Origin: Burkholderiales bacterium
GTDB taxonomy: Bacteria; Pseudomonadota; Gammaproteobacteria; Burkholderiales; SG8-39
Reading direction: 5' to 3'
DNA: 36,069 nucleotides
NCBI GenBank assembly: GCA_026417035.1
Contig: JAOAEA010000041.1
Location: 1-36,069, forward strand
Below the pieces are notes generated by a model. The model was not told the DNA's origin and ran no database searches. It worked only from the letters and a program-made list of their open reading frames with translations. Made by a program: the position numbers and the translations under genes. Positions 7,700 to 16,996 of this stretch are shown in pieces; within the stretch, counting starts at the first letter, position 1, and every line of letters starts with the position of its first letter.

Positions 7700-9178
7700 A
7701 TGACCGGATCCGCCGTCGCAGCGCTCCCCCGCAGCGTGCTCGTCTTCGGCGCGAGCGGCTACGTCGGCACGCATCTCGTGCCGCACCTCGCGGCCGCGGG
7801 CCTGCGCGTGCGCGCTGCGGCGCGCAGCCCGAAGGTGCTCGAGGCGCGGGGATGGCGCGACGTCGAGATCGTGGCCGCCGACGCGCTGCGGCCCGAGACG
7901 CTCGGCGCGGCGCTCGCGGGCGCTGACCTCGCGTACTACCTTGTGCACTCGATGGCGGCCGGCCCTGACTTCGGGCGCCTCGACCTCGAGGCCGCCGGGA
8001 ACTTCGCGCGTGCCGCGGGCGAGGCCGGCGTGCGGCGCATCGTCTACCTCGGCGGCCTCGTCCCGCCCGACGCCGACTCCGAGCACCTCACCTCACGCAA
8101 GGCGACCGGCGACCGGCTGCGCGCGGGGCGCGTGCCGGTGACCGAGATCCGCGCGGGCATCATCGTCGGCCCGGGCTCCGCCGCCTACGAGGTGATCCGC
8201 GACCTCGTCTACAACCTGCCGGTGATGGTGACGCCGAAGTGGGTGCAGTCGAAGTCCGCGCCCATCGCGCTCGCGAACCTGCTCGACTATCTCGTGCGGC
8301 TGCCGGCGCTCGCTGAGACCGCCGGCGGGATCTACGACGTCGCCGGGCCCGATTACCTCTCCTACGAGCAGATGATGCGCATCTTCGGCGAGGTGGTCGG
8401 CCGGCGGCCGCTCATCCTGCGCGTGCCGCTGCTCACACCGACGCTCTCCTCTTACTGGCTCGGCCTGGTCACAGCGGTGCCGACGTCGATCGCCCGCTCC
8501 CTCATCGGCGGGCTGAAGCACGACATCCCGGCCGACGACGCCGCGGCGCGCCGGCTCGCGCCGATGCGGCTCCTTCCCTTCCGCGAGTCGGTCGAGGCGG
8601 CGCTCGCGGCCGAGCGGCGGCACGAGGTCGCGGCGCGCTGGACCGAGGGCGCCTTCCCCTTCCGGCAGTACCGCCACGACTACGCCTACTACGCGAAGAA
8701 GGCGGGCGGGTCGGCCGATGCGCAGGCGTCGCCCGCGGCCGTCTGGAAGGTCGTGACCTCGATCGGCGGGGACAACGGCTACTACTACATGGGCTTCCTC
8801 TGGTGGCTGCGCGAGGCCGCCGACTGGCTCGCCGGCGGGCCGGGGTTTTCGAAGGGCCGTCGCGACCCCGAGCACGTGCGCCTCGGCGACGCGATCGACT
8901 ACTGGACGGTGGTCGGCGTCGAGCCCGAGCGGCGCCTCACGCTCAACTTCGGCCTGAAGGCGCCGGGCGCGGGCATCCTCGAGTTCGAGCTCGAGCCGCT
9001 GCCTGGAGGCGGCACGCGCCTCGTCGAGACCGCGTATTGGCACCCGCAGGGCGTGTGGGGGATCCTCTACTGGGTGGCGCTCGCCCCGTTCCACCGCTTC
9101 ATCTTCCGCGGCATGACGCGCGCGATCGCGCGGCGCGCCGAGGCGCTCGAGCGCGGCGCGCGCGCGGCCGGCCGCTGA
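7700..9178 (+). CDS. NAD(P)-binding (SDR/NmrA-like) protein fused to DUF2867
   Basis: Protein of 492 residues with two parts. Residues about 11-300 form an extended/atypical SDR Rossmann domain: VLVFGASGYVGTHLVPHL binds the dinucleotide, then AYYLVHSM and IVYLGGLVP. Residues about 335-485 match DUF2867, with NGYYYMGFLWWLREAADWL, FELEPLPGGGTRLVETAYW and a Pro/Trp-rich end. This fusion is widespread in Proteobacteria and is usually annotated only as a DUF2867 or NAD-dependent epimerase-like protein; the reaction is unknown. The ATG at 7700 fits the Rossmann start. It ends 3 bases before the tail of the leftward DASS gene. Confidence 0.85.
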   Translation: MTGSAVAALPRSVLVFGASGYVGTHLVPHLAAAGLRVRAAARSPKVLEARGWRDVEIVAADALRPETLGAALAGADLAYYLVHSMAAGPDFGRLDLEAAGNFARAAGEAGVRRIVYLGGLVPPDADSEHLTSRKATGDRLRAGRVPVTEIRAGIIVGPGSAAYEVIRDLVYNLPVMVTPKWVQSKSAPIALANLLDYLVRLPALAETAGGIYDVAGPDYLSYEQMMRIFGEVVGRRPLILRVPLLTPTLSSYWLGLVTAVPTSIARSLIGGLKHDIPADDAAARRLAPMRLLPFRESVEAALAAERRHEVAARWTEGAFPFRQYRHDYAYYAKKAGGSADAQASPAAVWKVVTSIGGDNGYYYMGFLWWLREAADWLAGGPGFSKGRRDPEHVRLGDAIDYWTVVGVEPERRLTLNFGLKAPGAGILEFELEPLPGGGTRLVETAYWHPQGVWGILYWVALAPFHRFIFRGMTRAIARRAEALERGARAAGR

Positions 9179-9181
9179 GGC

Positions 9182-10738
9182 TCAGCCGCCCGCCTGCACC
9201 GCGAGCACCGGACGGATCACGAACCAGGCGAACGCGGTCACCACGAAGATCCCGGCGAGGTTGAGCCAGAAGCCGGCCTTGACCATTTGCGGGATGGTGA
9301 GTAGCCCCGTGCCGAACACAATGGCGTTAGGCGGCGTGCCGACCGGCATCATGAACGCGAGGCTCGCCGCGAGCGTGCACGGGACGAGCAAGAGCGCCGG
9401 CGGCACCCCGAGCACCGGCGCGAGCGCCGCGAGGATCGGGAGCATGGTCGCCACCTGCGCCGTGTTCGACGTGAACTCCGAGAGGAAGACGGTGATCGCC
9501 ACCACGGCCAGGATCACCGCGAGCGTGGGCCAGCCGCCGAAGCCGCGCGCGTACGCGCCGATGAACGCCGCGACGCCGTTCGCCTCCGTCGCCGAGGCGA
9601 GCGCGAGGCCGCCGCCGAAGAGGATGAGGACGCCCCAGGGGAGCTTCGCCGCCGTCGGCCAGTCCATCGCGAAGACACCCTTCTTCCGGTCGAGCGGGAA
9701 GAGAAAGAGCGCGATCGCGGCGCCCACCGCGATGCCCGTGTCCGAGAGCCGCGCGAACGGCGCGACGCCGCCCACCTCGATCGCCGCGACGAGCGGCCGG
9801 AACATCCACAGGAAGACCGTCACCGCGAACACCGCGAGGGTGGCGCGCTCGCCGCGGTTGAGCGCTCCGAGCCGGCGGTATTCGGCCTCGATGTAGGCGC
9901 GCCCGCCCTCGATCTCGCCGATCCGGGTGGGAAAGAGGATGCGCGTCGTGAGCCACCAGGCGAGCGGCAGGAAGAGGAGCATCACCGGCACGCCGATCAG
10001 CATCCAGCGCGCGAACGGCACCTCGATCCCGTATGTCTGCGCGAGGAAACGCACGAGGATCCCGTTCGGCGGCGTGCCGATGATGGTGGCCACACCGCCG
10101 ATCGAGGCCGCGTAGGCGATGCAAAGGAGCAGCGCCAGCGCGAAGTTGCGTTCGTCCACATTGTCGCGGGCGATGCCGCCGAGCTCGCGCAGCGTCTTGC
10201 CCGTGCGCCGCTCGAGCGCGAGGTCGACCACCGAGAGCGCGATCGGCACCATCATCGCCGCGGTGGCGGTGTTCGAGACCCACATGCTGATGAACGCGGT
10301 GGCCCCCATGCAGCCGGCGACCACGGCCGGCGGCCGCGAGCCGACTACGCGCAGGGTGAGGAAGGCGATGCGCCGGTCGAGGCCCCAGCGCTGGATGGCG
10401 AGCGCCAGCACGAAGCCGCCGAGGAAGAGGAAGATCACGTCGGCGCCGTAGTTCGCGGTGGTCACCGCGAGCGGCATGATGCCGAGGAGCGGGAAGGCGA
10501 AGATCGGCAGGAGCGACGTGACCTCGATCTCGACGGCCTCCGTCATCCACCAGACCGCCATCCAGACCATCATCGCGAGCGTCGCCCGGCCGGCGTGGGG
10601 AAACGGCGCCAGCCTGCCCGCGGCATCCGTGTATTCGGCCGGCAGCGCGAAATAGCAGGCCGCGGCGAGTGCCGGCCCGAGCACGAGCCCCGCGAGCCGC
10701 ACGCGGGCCCAGGCGGGCGATGCGCCGGCGTCCGTCAT
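9182..10738 (-). CDS. DASS/SLC13 family sodium:anion symporter
   Basis: Inner-membrane transporter of 518 residues from the divalent anion:sodium symporter family, which carries dicarboxylates, citrate or sulfate. The two SNT motifs that build the substrate and sodium sites are present: WVSNTATAAMMVP at about 153-165 and FTSNTAQVATMLP at about 422-434, each followed by a GTPPN loop (about 221-225 and 460-465). This arrangement matches VcINDY-type proteins. It begins 28 bases after the outer-membrane barrel gene and is the last of a leftward run. The neighbouring frdCAB and CitT-type genes favour a C4-dicarboxylate, but sulfate cannot be excluded. Confidence 0.9.
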   Translation of the reverse strand: MTDAGASPAWARVRLAGLVLGPALAAACYFALPAEYTDAAGRLAPFPHAGRATLAMMVWMAVWWMTEAVEIEVTSLLPIFAFPLLGIMPLAVTTANYGADVIFLFLGGFVLALAIQRWGLDRRIAFLTLRVVGSRPPAVVAGCMGATAFISMWVSNTATAAMMVPIALSVVDLALERRTGKTLRELGGIARDNVDERNFALALLLCIAYAASIGGVATIIGTPPNGILVRFLAQTYGIEVPFARWMLIGVPVMLLFLPLAWWLTTRILFPTRIGEIEGGRAYIEAEYRRLGALNRGERATLAVFAVTVFLWMFRPLVAAIEVGGVAPFARLSDTGIAVGAAIALFLFPLDRKKGVFAMDWPTAAKLPWGVLILFGGGLALASATEANGVAAFIGAYARGFGGWPTLAVILAVVAITVFLSEFTSNTAQVATMLPILAALAPVLGVPPALLLVPCTLAASLAFMMPVGTPPNAIVFGTGLLTIPQMVKAGFWLNLAGIFVVTAFAWFVIRPVLAVQAGG

Positions 10739-10766
10739 CGCGCGCGAGGCCGGCCCCGGCGCCGGG

Positions 10767-11525
10767 TCAGAAGAAGAACGAGACGCGCGCCTGCACGAGC
10801 CAGCGGTAGGACCGGTCGTCGTTCACGAGCGCGTAGGCGCCGCCGAACGAGTACGCCCAGGTCTTCGACACCTGGTTCACGAGCATCGCCTCGATCGGGA
10901 CGAACCACTTGTCCGAGCGGTCGTTGTAGGTGATGCCCTGTTCCGGGTAGAAGGAGAGCGTCCAGCGCTCGGTGAGGCCGAAGTCCACGGTGGGGAAGAT
11001 GTTCCACCTGCGCACCGTGGTGACGCCGGGCGACAACGCGCCGAAGCCCCAGAAGTAGCGCACGTAGGGCGCGATGGTCACGCCGTTCGCAAGCTCCGGC
11101 AGCCGCCAGTTGAAGCCCGCTCCGGGCGCGACCTGCCACTGGTCGGCGCCGAAGGGCGCCTCGCCGCCGGTCGGGAAGACGAGGCGGACGCTCGTCCGGA
11201 ACCGGAAGTTCTTCGCCACGTCGGGCGTGTCGAAGATCTCCTCGACGAACCAGTCCGACGGCGCGAACTTCCACTCGCCGGTCGGGTTCGCCGGGCCGGT
11301 CGCGTCGGTGTAGTAGAAGGGCAGGTCGATCCGCTGCGTGAAGGTCCAGCCGTCGCCGAACGCGTAGGGGACGAAGATCCGCGGCCGGTACTGCCAGCGC
11401 GCCGAATCGCCGTAGTTCTCCTGGTAGTAGAACCAGTTGTCCAGCCGCACGGTGCCCCATTGCGCGTGGGCTGGAAGCGCGAGCGCCGCGGCGAAGACCA
11501 GCGCAAGACCCGACGTTCCCCTCAT
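10767..11525 (-). CDS. Outer-membrane beta-barrel protein
   Basis: Exported protein of 252 residues. A signal peptide (MRGTSGLALVFAAALALPAHA) is followed directly by alternating aromatic/hydrophobic strands (NWFYYQENYGD, FTQRIDLPFYY, IAPYVRYFWGF, YRWLVQARVSFFF). The C-terminus is Phe, the usual signal for the barrel-assembly machinery. It resembles the loosely defined transporter-like barrels near PF13557, but I cannot name a family with confidence. ATG 11525 has a strong purine-rich Shine-Dalgarno (GGGGAGGGGGAAG). It lies between two anion transporters of the same strand, so it may help dicarboxylates cross the outer membrane; this is inference. The longer open frame upstream is a shadow of the next gene. 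Confidence 0.85.
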   Translation of the reverse strand: MRGTSGLALVFAAALALPAHAQWGTVRLDNWFYYQENYGDSARWQYRPRIFVPYAFGDGWTFTQRIDLPFYYTDATGPANPTGEWKFAPSDWFVEEIFDTPDVAKNFRFRTSVRLVFPTGGEAPFGADQWQVAPGAGFNWRLPELANGVTIAPYVRYFWGFGALSPGVTTVRRWNIFPTVDFGLTERWTLSFYPEQGITYNDRSDKWFVPIEAMLVNQVSKTWAYSFGGAYALVNDDRSYRWLVQARVSFFF

Positions 11526-11593
11526 CTTCCCCCTCCCCTTCGATCGTGGGCCGGCTCGCGGCGCGGGCGCGAGCGGGCGTGGCGCGTCCCGCC

Positions 11594-13096
11594 TCACCGG
11601 GTCATCATGATCCACGGCACGCCGACCACGAGGAGCGCCGCGAGGAAGATGATGCCGAAGATCGTGCCGAGCTGCCAGAACTTTCCGGCCGGGATGTAGC
11701 CGCTGCCGTAGTACACCGGGCTCGGGCCGGTGGCGTAGGGGGTGAGGATGCCCATGAGCCCGAGGGTGAGCAGGAGCAGCAGGGTGAACTCGCGCATCGG
11801 CATGCCGGGCACCGTCGAGCCGACGGTGAGCATCACCGGCAGCAGCGCGGTGACGTGCGCGGTGATGCTCGCGAACATGTAGTGCAGGAAGAAGAACGCG
11901 GCGGCGAGCAGCACCATCGCCGCGACCGGCGCGAGGCCCGACATGTGCGCGGCGATCGCGCCGGCGAGCCACTTCACGAACCCGACGCGGTTCAGGCCGT
12001 CGGCCAGCGCCACGAGCGTCGCGAACCAGGCGAGCGTGTTCCAGGCGCCCTTGTTCGCCAGCATGTCCTCCCAGGTGATGACGCCGGTCACGAGCATGAG
12101 CGAGATCACCACGAGCGCCGCCGCGGTGGCGTCGACGTGGTTCGACCCGAAGATCCAGAGCGAGAGGGCGAGGAGGACGAGCACCGCGAGCGTGGCCTCG
12201 CGCCGCGAGAGGCCGCCCATGCGCTCGAGCTCGCCGGCGGCCCAGCGCGGCACCTCGTCGCCGGCCCTCACCTCCGGCGGATAGAGGAAGTACGCGAGCG
12301 CCGGTACCGCGACGAGGAGCAGCACCCCCACCGGCGCGAACGCGGTGAACCACTGCACCCAGGTCACCTCGACCTTCGCCGTCTTCTGCGCGAGCTCGAG
12401 CGCGAGCAGGTTCGGCGCGAGCCCGGTGAGGAACATGGAGCTCGTCACGCAGGTCACGGCGAGCGCGGTCCACATCACGTAGCCGCCGATGCGCCGCGCC
12501 GACGGGTCGTTCGGCTTCGAGCCGTAGAGCGGCGGCAGGTTCTTGATCACCGGGAAGATCGTCCCGCCGGAGCGCGCGGTGTTCGAGGGCGTGAACGGCG
12601 CGAGCACCGTGTCGGCGATCGCCACCGCGTAGCCGAGCGTGAGCGTGCGCCGCCCCATCGCCTTCACCAGCACGAGCGCGATGCGGCGGCCGAGCCCGGT
12701 CTTCTCGTAGCCGAGCGCGAACATGAACGCGCCAAAGATGAGCCACACCGTCGTGTTGGCGAAGCCCGAGAGTCCCCAGCGGATCGCCTCGGCCGGCCAC
12801 TTCGATCCGGCCTTCGCGAGCTGCTCGGGCGAGAGATAGACGTGGTTGGCGAGCGCGACCACCACCGTCACGCCGATCAGCCCGATCGCGCCGCCGGGGA
12901 GCGGCTCGAGCACCAGGCCGACGATGACGCCGGCGAAGATGGCGAAGTACCACCAGGCGTACTGCGCGAGGCCATCGGGGGGCGGCGTGAGGGCGATCGC
13001 GACGGCGACCGCGACCGGAGCGACCGCCTTCCAGACGGGAACCCCCGCGTTGCTTCCGGCGGCGGGCGTCTGCGGCGACTCATGGGTGGCCGGCAT
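11594..13096 (-). CDS. CitT/DiT-type dicarboxylate (DASS) transporter
   Basis: Inner-membrane transporter of 500 residues from the CitT/2-oxoglutarate-malate translocator branch of DASS. The branch signature APFTPSNTARSGGT is at about 166-179, with FPVIKNLPPLYGS next to it, and MFASITAHVTALLPVM marks the second half. Proteins of this branch usually exchange one di- or tricarboxylate for another (citrate/succinate, tartrate/succinate, 2-oxoglutarate/malate). ATG 13096 (MPATHESP) is chosen with an AAGGAA Shine-Dalgarno; 18 extra in-frame codons upstream are low-quality. Downstream of frdCAB, it could import fumarate or malate and export succinate, the antiport needed for fumarate respiration. 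The exact pair is unknown. Confidence 0.9.
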   Translation of the reverse strand: MPATHESPQTPAAGSNAGVPVWKAVAPVAVAVAIALTPPPDGLAQYAWWYFAIFAGVIVGLVLEPLPGGAIGLIGVTVVVALANHVYLSPEQLAKAGSKWPAEAIRWGLSGFANTTVWLIFGAFMFALGYEKTGLGRRIALVLVKAMGRRTLTLGYAVAIADTVLAPFTPSNTARSGGTIFPVIKNLPPLYGSKPNDPSARRIGGYVMWTALAVTCVTSSMFLTGLAPNLLALELAQKTAKVEVTWVQWFTAFAPVGVLLLVAVPALAYFLYPPEVRAGDEVPRWAAGELERMGGLSRREATLAVLVLLALSLWIFGSNHVDATAAALVVISLMLVTGVITWEDMLANKGAWNTLAWFATLVALADGLNRVGFVKWLAGAIAAHMSGLAPVAAMVLLAAAFFFLHYMFASITAHVTALLPVMLTVGSTVPGMPMREFTLLLLLTLGLMGILTPYATGPSPVYYGSGYIPAGKFWQLGTIFGIIFLAALLVVGVPWIMMTR

Positions 13097-13129
13097 GAGG
13101 AGATTCCTTCGTTGGAAGAGCGTTGAAAA

Positions 13130-13144
13130 GGGGGGACACCCCCC
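13130..13144. repeat. GGGGGG-ACA-CCCCCC hairpin
   Basis: Perfect 6-bp arms around a 3-base loop, about 35 bases upstream of the CitT-type gene. It resembles the GGGGAC-AC-GTCCCC repeat at 32672-32685 (both continue CCCCCT). Could be a REP-like intergenic element or a transcript hairpin. Confidence 0.35.
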
Positions 13145-13169
13145 TGGCACCCTGGTTCAGGCGCTGTCG

Positions 13170-13206
13170 AAAAACGCCGGCCTCCGACCGCGTCGGTCGT
13201 GGTCGG
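13170..13206 (-). terminator. Possible terminator after frdB
   Basis: Read on the minus strand: CCGACC, an 11-base loop, GGTCGG, nine bases, then TTTTT. The gap between stem and T-run is longer than in a classic intrinsic terminator, so this is weak. Most of the 243-base gap 13097-13339 otherwise holds no gene; a second imperfect stem (GGGATG...CATCCC) lies near 13236-13261. Confidence 0.3.
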
Positions 13207-13339
13207 CAGGCAGCGACTTTTCCACCGCCTGTCAGGGATGGCGTCACCGCGCCGCATCCCGCCCCTCACGGCGCGCCCATGGCAGTCTGGGCCGCGGGCG
13301 CCGCAGCCGTCTTGATCTGGCGCAACCGCGCGGCGCGGC

Positions 13340-14077
13340 TCAGCCGAGGCCCTCGCGCGCCATCTTGCGGCGCACGAACGCGATCTGGGTCGCGAGCGGC
13401 AGGTTCTTCGGGCAGACGTCGTGGCAGGCGAGCAGCGACATGCAGCCGAACACGCCGGCATCGTCGCCGACCACCTCGTAGTAGTCGGCGTCGGTGCGCG
13501 CGTCGCGCGGGTCGAGCCGGAACCGCGCGATCTTGTTCAGGCCCACCGCGCCGACGAAGTCCTCGCGCATGCGCGCGGTGCCGCAGGCGGCCACGCAGCA
13601 GCCGCACTCGATGCAGCGGTCGAGCTCGTAGATCCTCTCGGCGAGCGCCGGGTCCATGCGCTCCTCGATGCGCGTGAGGTCGAGCTCGCCCGCCCGCATG
13701 TGGACCCAGGCCTCGAGCCGTTCGCTCATCGCGCGCATCCACTTGCCGGTGTTCACCGAGAGGTCGCCGATCAGCTCGAAGAACGGCAGCGGCGCGAGCG
13801 TGATCTCCTCGCCGAGGTTCTTGGTGAGGGTGCGGCAGGCGAGCCCGGGGCGGCCGTCGATCACCATGGCGCAGCTGCCGCAGATGCCGGCGCGGCAGAC
13901 GAAGTCGAACTGCAGCGACGGGTCCTGCTTCTCGCGGATCTCGGTGAGCGCGATGAAGAGCGTCATCCCGTCGGCTTCCTCGAGCTCGTAGGTCTGCAGC
14001 CGCGGCGCATCGCCGGGCACTCGGGGGTTGTAGCGCATGACGTGGAGGCGGAGCTTGCGGTGGGTGCCGTTCGCCAT
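13340..14077 (-). CDS. frdB: Quinol:fumarate reductase iron-sulfur subunit FrdB
   Basis: Electron-transfer subunit of 245 residues linking the flavin of FrdA to the haems of FrdC on the cytoplasmic side of the membrane. Ligands for the [2Fe-2S] cluster are C61, C66, C69 and C81. C155, C158, C161 and C165 together with C212, C218 and C222 provide the [4Fe-4S] and [3Fe-4S] sites. Sequence (CRAGICGSCAM, CIECGCCVAACG, CHDVCPKNLPL) and length follow the Wolinella-type rather than the E. coli-type enzyme. It starts 3 bases after the frdA stop, giving gene order frdC-frdA-frdB. Could also act as succinate dehydrogenase. Confidence 0.94.
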   Translation of the reverse strand: MANGTHRKLRLHVMRYNPRVPGDAPRLQTYELEEADGMTLFIALTEIREKQDPSLQFDFVCRAGICGSCAMVIDGRPGLACRTLTKNLGEEITLAPLPFFELIGDLSVNTGKWMRAMSERLEAWVHMRAGELDLTRIEERMDPALAERIYELDRCIECGCCVAACGTARMREDFVGAVGLNKIARFRLDPRDARTDADYYEVVGDDAGVFGCMSLLACHDVCPKNLPLATQIAFVRRKMAREGLG

Positions 14078-14080
14078 CGT

Positions 14081-16060
14081 TCAGAACCTCTCGTCGATGC
14101 GCTCGTTGCGGCCGCGCAACCGGGCCGGTAGCAGGTGCGCGAAGGGCATCAGCGCCTGCTGGACGGCGAAGCGGTCGGCCCCGGCCATGCGACGCCGCAC
14201 GGCCTCGACCTCCGCGGCGCGCGCCGCGGTCGCCGGATGGTCGATGTAGTCCTTCGCCCCGTAGCCGCGCCAGCCGGGCGGCAGCTCCATCCTCGCCACG
14301 TCGAGCGGCTCGTACGCGAGCGTCGGCAGGGTATCGGACCCGCTCTTCCACGTGGCGAGCGTGCGCCGCAGCCACTCGGCGTCGTTGCGCCGGGGGAAGT
14401 CCTGCCGGAAATGCGCGCCGCGGCTCTCGGTGCGCGTATACGCGCCGTAGGCCACGCAGAGCGCGAGCTTGAGCATCTTCTGCACGCGGTAGGCGGTCGC
14501 GAGCTCCGGGTTGGCGCCGCCACCCTTGCAGCGCAGGCCGATGTTGCGGCTGCGGACGAGGAGCTGCTCGAGCTCCGCCACCGCCTGCTCGAGCACCGGG
14601 CCGTCACGGAAGATCCCGACCTTGGCGGTCATGATCTCCTGCATCCGCACCTTGAGCGCCGCGGCGTCCTCGGTGCCCCTGCCGCCGACGAGCGCGTCGA
14701 GCTTCGCCTGCTCGGCGGCGAGGATCTCTTGCACGAGGCGGGTCGGGATGTTCACCGCATTCTCCGCGCGGTCGCAGAAGTCGGCGATGAACTCGCCCAC
14801 GATCATCCCGGCGACCACGGTCTCGGCGACCGAGTTGCCGCCCAGCCGGTTGAACCCGTGCATGTCCCAGCACGCGGCCTCGCCCGCGGCGAACAGCCCC
14901 TTCAGCGTCGGGCTCTCGCCGGTGTGGTCGGTGCGCACGCCCCCCATGGTGTAGTGCTGCGCCGGGCGCACCGGGATCCACTCGCGCACCGGATCGACGC
15001 CCAGGAAGTAGTGGCAGATCTCGTACACCTCGCGCAGGTTGTTGCGGATGTGCTTCTCGCCGAGCAGCGTGATGTCGAGCCAGAGGTGCTCGCCGAAGCG
15101 GCTCTTCACGCCCTTGCCCTTCGCGATGTGCTCCTCCATGCGCCGGGAAACGACGTCGCGCGAGGCGAGCTCCTTCTTCTCCGGCTCGTAGTCGGGCATG
15201 AAACGGTGCCCGTCGGCGTCCTTGAGCAGCCCGCCGTCGCCGCGGCACCCCTCCGTGACGAGGATCCCCGCCGGGAAGATGCCGGTCGGATGGAACTGGA
15301 TGGCCTCCATGTTGCCGAGCGCCGCGATGCCGGTCTCGAGCGCGATCGCGGTGGGGATGCCCTCGCAGATCACCGCGTTGGTGGTCACCCGGTACAGGCG
15401 CCCCGCGCCGCCGGAGCAGATCGCGGTGGCCTTGGCGACGTAGGCGCGCAGCTCGCCGGTGACGAGGTCGCGCACGATCGCGCCGTAGCAGCGCCCGGCG
15501 TCGTGGATGAGCGCGATCGCCTCGGTGCGCTCGTGCACCGGGATCCGGTCCGCGATCGCCTGGTCGCCGACCGCCGTGATCATCGCGTGGCCGGTGCCGT
15601 CGGAGACGTAGCACGTCCGCCATTTCTTGGTGCCGCCGAAGTCGCGCTGCGCGATCAGGCCCGCCGCTTCCTCGCGCTCGGTGATCGTGACCTTCTGCCC
15701 GTTGATGATCACTTCGCGGTCGCCCGGGCGGACGCGGCTCCAGGGCACGCCCCAGGCCGCGAGCTCGCGCACCGCCTTCGGCGCGGTGTTCACGAACATC
15801 CGCACCACTTCCTGGTCGGCGCCCCAGTCGGAACCGCGCACCGTGTCCTCGAAGTGCACGTCCTCGTTGTCGCCCTGGCCCTTGATCACGTTCCCGAGGC
15901 TCGCCTGCATGCCGCCCTGCGCCGCCTTCGAGTGCGAGCGCTTGGCGGGCACGAGCGAGAGGATGACGACGTCGTGGCCACGCCGCTTCGCCCCGATCGC
16001 GACGCGCAGGCCCGCGAGGCCGCCGCCGATGACGAGGACGTCGGTGTAGACGATCTTCAT
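14081..16060 (-). CDS. frdA: Quinol:fumarate reductase flavoprotein subunit FrdA
   Basis: Catalytic subunit of 659 residues that interconverts fumarate and succinate; the Wolinella protein is nearly the same length. Rossmann FAD site [18 protein letters not shown] at residues 7-24; the His expected to bind FAD covalently is H43 in [10 protein letters not shown], the same number as in Wolinella. [10 protein letters not shown] and the substrate-site segment [11 protein letters not shown] follow, then [23 protein letters not shown] near the end of the FAD domain. ATG 16060 overlaps the frdC stop (ATGA); the much longer frame that runs upstream to 17578 is antisense to other genes and is not coding. 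Direction in vivo cannot be read from the sequence. Confidence 0.95.
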   Translation of the reverse strand: MKIVYTDVLVIGGGLAGLRVAIGAKRRGHDVVILSLVPAKRSHSKAAQGGMQASLGNVIKGQGDNEDVHFEDTVRGSDWGADQEVVRMFVNTAPKAVRELAAWGVPWSRVRPGDREVIINGQKVTITEREEAAGLIAQRDFGGTKKWRTCYVSDGTGHAMITAVGDQAIADRIPVHERTEAIALIHDAGRCYGAIVRDLVTGELRAYVAKATAICSGGAGRLYRVTTNAVICEGIPTAIALETGIAALGNMEAIQFHPTGIFPAGILVTEGCRGDGGLLKDADGHRFMPDYEPEKKELASRDVVSRRMEEHIAKGKGVKSRFGEHLWLDITLLGEKHIRNNLREVYEICHYFLGVDPVREWIPVRPAQHYTMGGVRTDHTGESPTLKGLFAAGEAACWDMHGFNRLGGNSVAETVVAGMIVGEFIADFCDRAENAVNIPTRLVQEILAAEQAKLDALVGGRGTEDAAALKVRMQEIMTAKVGIFRDGPVLEQAVAELEQLLVRSRNIGLRCKGGGANPELATAYRVQKMLKLALCVAYGAYTRTESRGAHFRQDFPRRNDAEWLRRTLATWKSGSDTLPTLAYEPLDVARMELPPGWRGYGAKDYIDHPATAARAAEVEAVRRRMAGADRFAVQQALMPFAHLLPARLRGRNERIDERF

Positions 16061-16842
16061 TGCCCGCCCCCCCCGACGGGCGCGGGCTGCACCCGGGCCG
16101 GTACGTAGCGTTCGCCCGCCCGGTCGCGGTGCTCGTAGCCGATCTTCATGTACGCCGCGAGCGTCGCGAGGCCGAGGACGAGGAAGAACGCGGTCAGCGT
16201 CCACTTGGCGACGGCGAGCCGCCTGCGGCTCGCGTCGGCATCGGCCCCCTGGAGCCAGCCCCACTTGACCGCGAGGCGGTAGAGCCCGATGCCGCCGTGC
16301 AGCTCGACCGCGAACAGGAGCACGAGGTAGAGCGGCCACCACCCGCCGCTCCACACCCGGTCGGCGGACTCGAAGGGCCCGATCAACCCGGGGTGCACGA
16401 GCATCTGGAAGAGGTGCGGCGAGGCCAGGAAAAAGAGCGCGAAGCCGGTCATGAACTGGACCCACCAGAGCGTGGTGTCGCCGTGGCGGATGAGCCGGCG
16501 GTGCGCCGAGAACGCGCGGTACTGGCGGTAGTTCGCCGGGAACTTGCGCAGCGCGAGGAGCGCGTGCAGCACGAACAGCGCGATCACTGCGGCGACCACG
16601 AACGAGACGAGGACCGGGTAGGGCCGGCCGAAGAGGAAGTAGCCCTCGAACATCTTCGTGACGGTCCACATCGCGTCCTTGCCGAGGAGGATCGAGGACA
16701 CGAAGAACATGTGGCCCCACATGAAGAGCCCGAGGAGGAGCCCGGTCACGCTCTGCGCGAGGTCCATCCGCGCCGGCCAGCGGCTCTTGCGGGGCTTGTC
16801 CTTGAGGCCGACGCCGGCGATGACGTCTGCGCGTGCTTGCAT
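16057..16842 (-). CDS. frdC: Dihaem cytochrome b subunit FrdC
   Basis: Membrane anchor of 261 residues with five transmembrane helices, binding two haems b and the quinol. Axial histidines H44 (WGHMFF), H93 (VLHALL), H143 (SPHLF) and H182 (ELHGG) fall at the residue numbers known for Wolinella FrdC. E66 (KMFEGY), needed for menaquinol oxidation there, and E180 (FAVELHG), the E-pathway glutamate, are also at identical numbers. This strongly supports a menaquinol-linked dihaem enzyme. A purine-rich Shine-Dalgarno (AAAGGGGAA) precedes ATG 16842. It is first in frdCAB and faces nuoA across 373 bases holding two FNR-type sites. Confidence 0.95.
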   Translation of the reverse strand: MQARADVIAGVGLKDKPRKSRWPARMDLAQSVTGLLLGLFMWGHMFFVSSILLGKDAMWTVTKMFEGYFLFGRPYPVLVSFVVAAVIALFVLHALLALRKFPANYRQYRAFSAHRRLIRHGDTTLWWVQFMTGFALFFLASPHLFQMLVHPGLIGPFESADRVWSGGWWPLYLVLLFAVELHGGIGLYRLAVKWGWLQGADADASRRRLAVAKWTLTAFFLVLGLATLAAYMKIGYEHRDRAGERYVPARVQPAPVGGGGQ

Positions 16843-16894
16843 CGGGTTCCCCTTTCACGGCACCCGCCGCGCGCCCGACGGCGGGGCCCGCGTA

Positions 16895-16900
16895 ACTATC
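16895..16900 (-). promoter_or_regulatory. Possible -10 element for frdCAB
   Basis: Reads GATAGT on the minus strand, four of six matches to the sigma-70 -10 box. A start site near 16888 would place the palindrome at 16923-16936 at -41.5, the class II activator position. No -35 box is evident, as expected for activator-dependent promoters. Confidence 0.4.
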
Positions 16901-16922
16901 ACCGCTCCGGACGCGGCCCGGC

Positions 16923-16936
16923 TTGACCTTGGTCAA
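16923..16936. promoter_or_regulatory. FNR/CRP-family binding site, frd side
   Basis: TTGACCTTGGTCAA, a perfect palindrome (TTGAC-N4-GTCAA), extended by one more pair (C/G) on each side. It fits the TTGAY-N4-RTCAA pattern recognised by FNR/ANR/DNR-type regulators. It lies 81 bases upstream of frdC and is correctly spaced from a -10-like hexamer on the frd strand. The regulator is not in the window. Confidence 0.6.
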
Positions 16937-16996
16937 GGCGGGGGAAATCGCGCTGCGCCCCCGCCGGCCGCGCCGGCGCATGTCCGGCGCGGACGT

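Noticed and set aside
16923..16928. TTGACC as a plain sigma-70 -35 box for nuo
   Set aside because: No -10 hexamer at 16-18 bases downstream; the perfect 14-bp palindrome is better read as an activator site.
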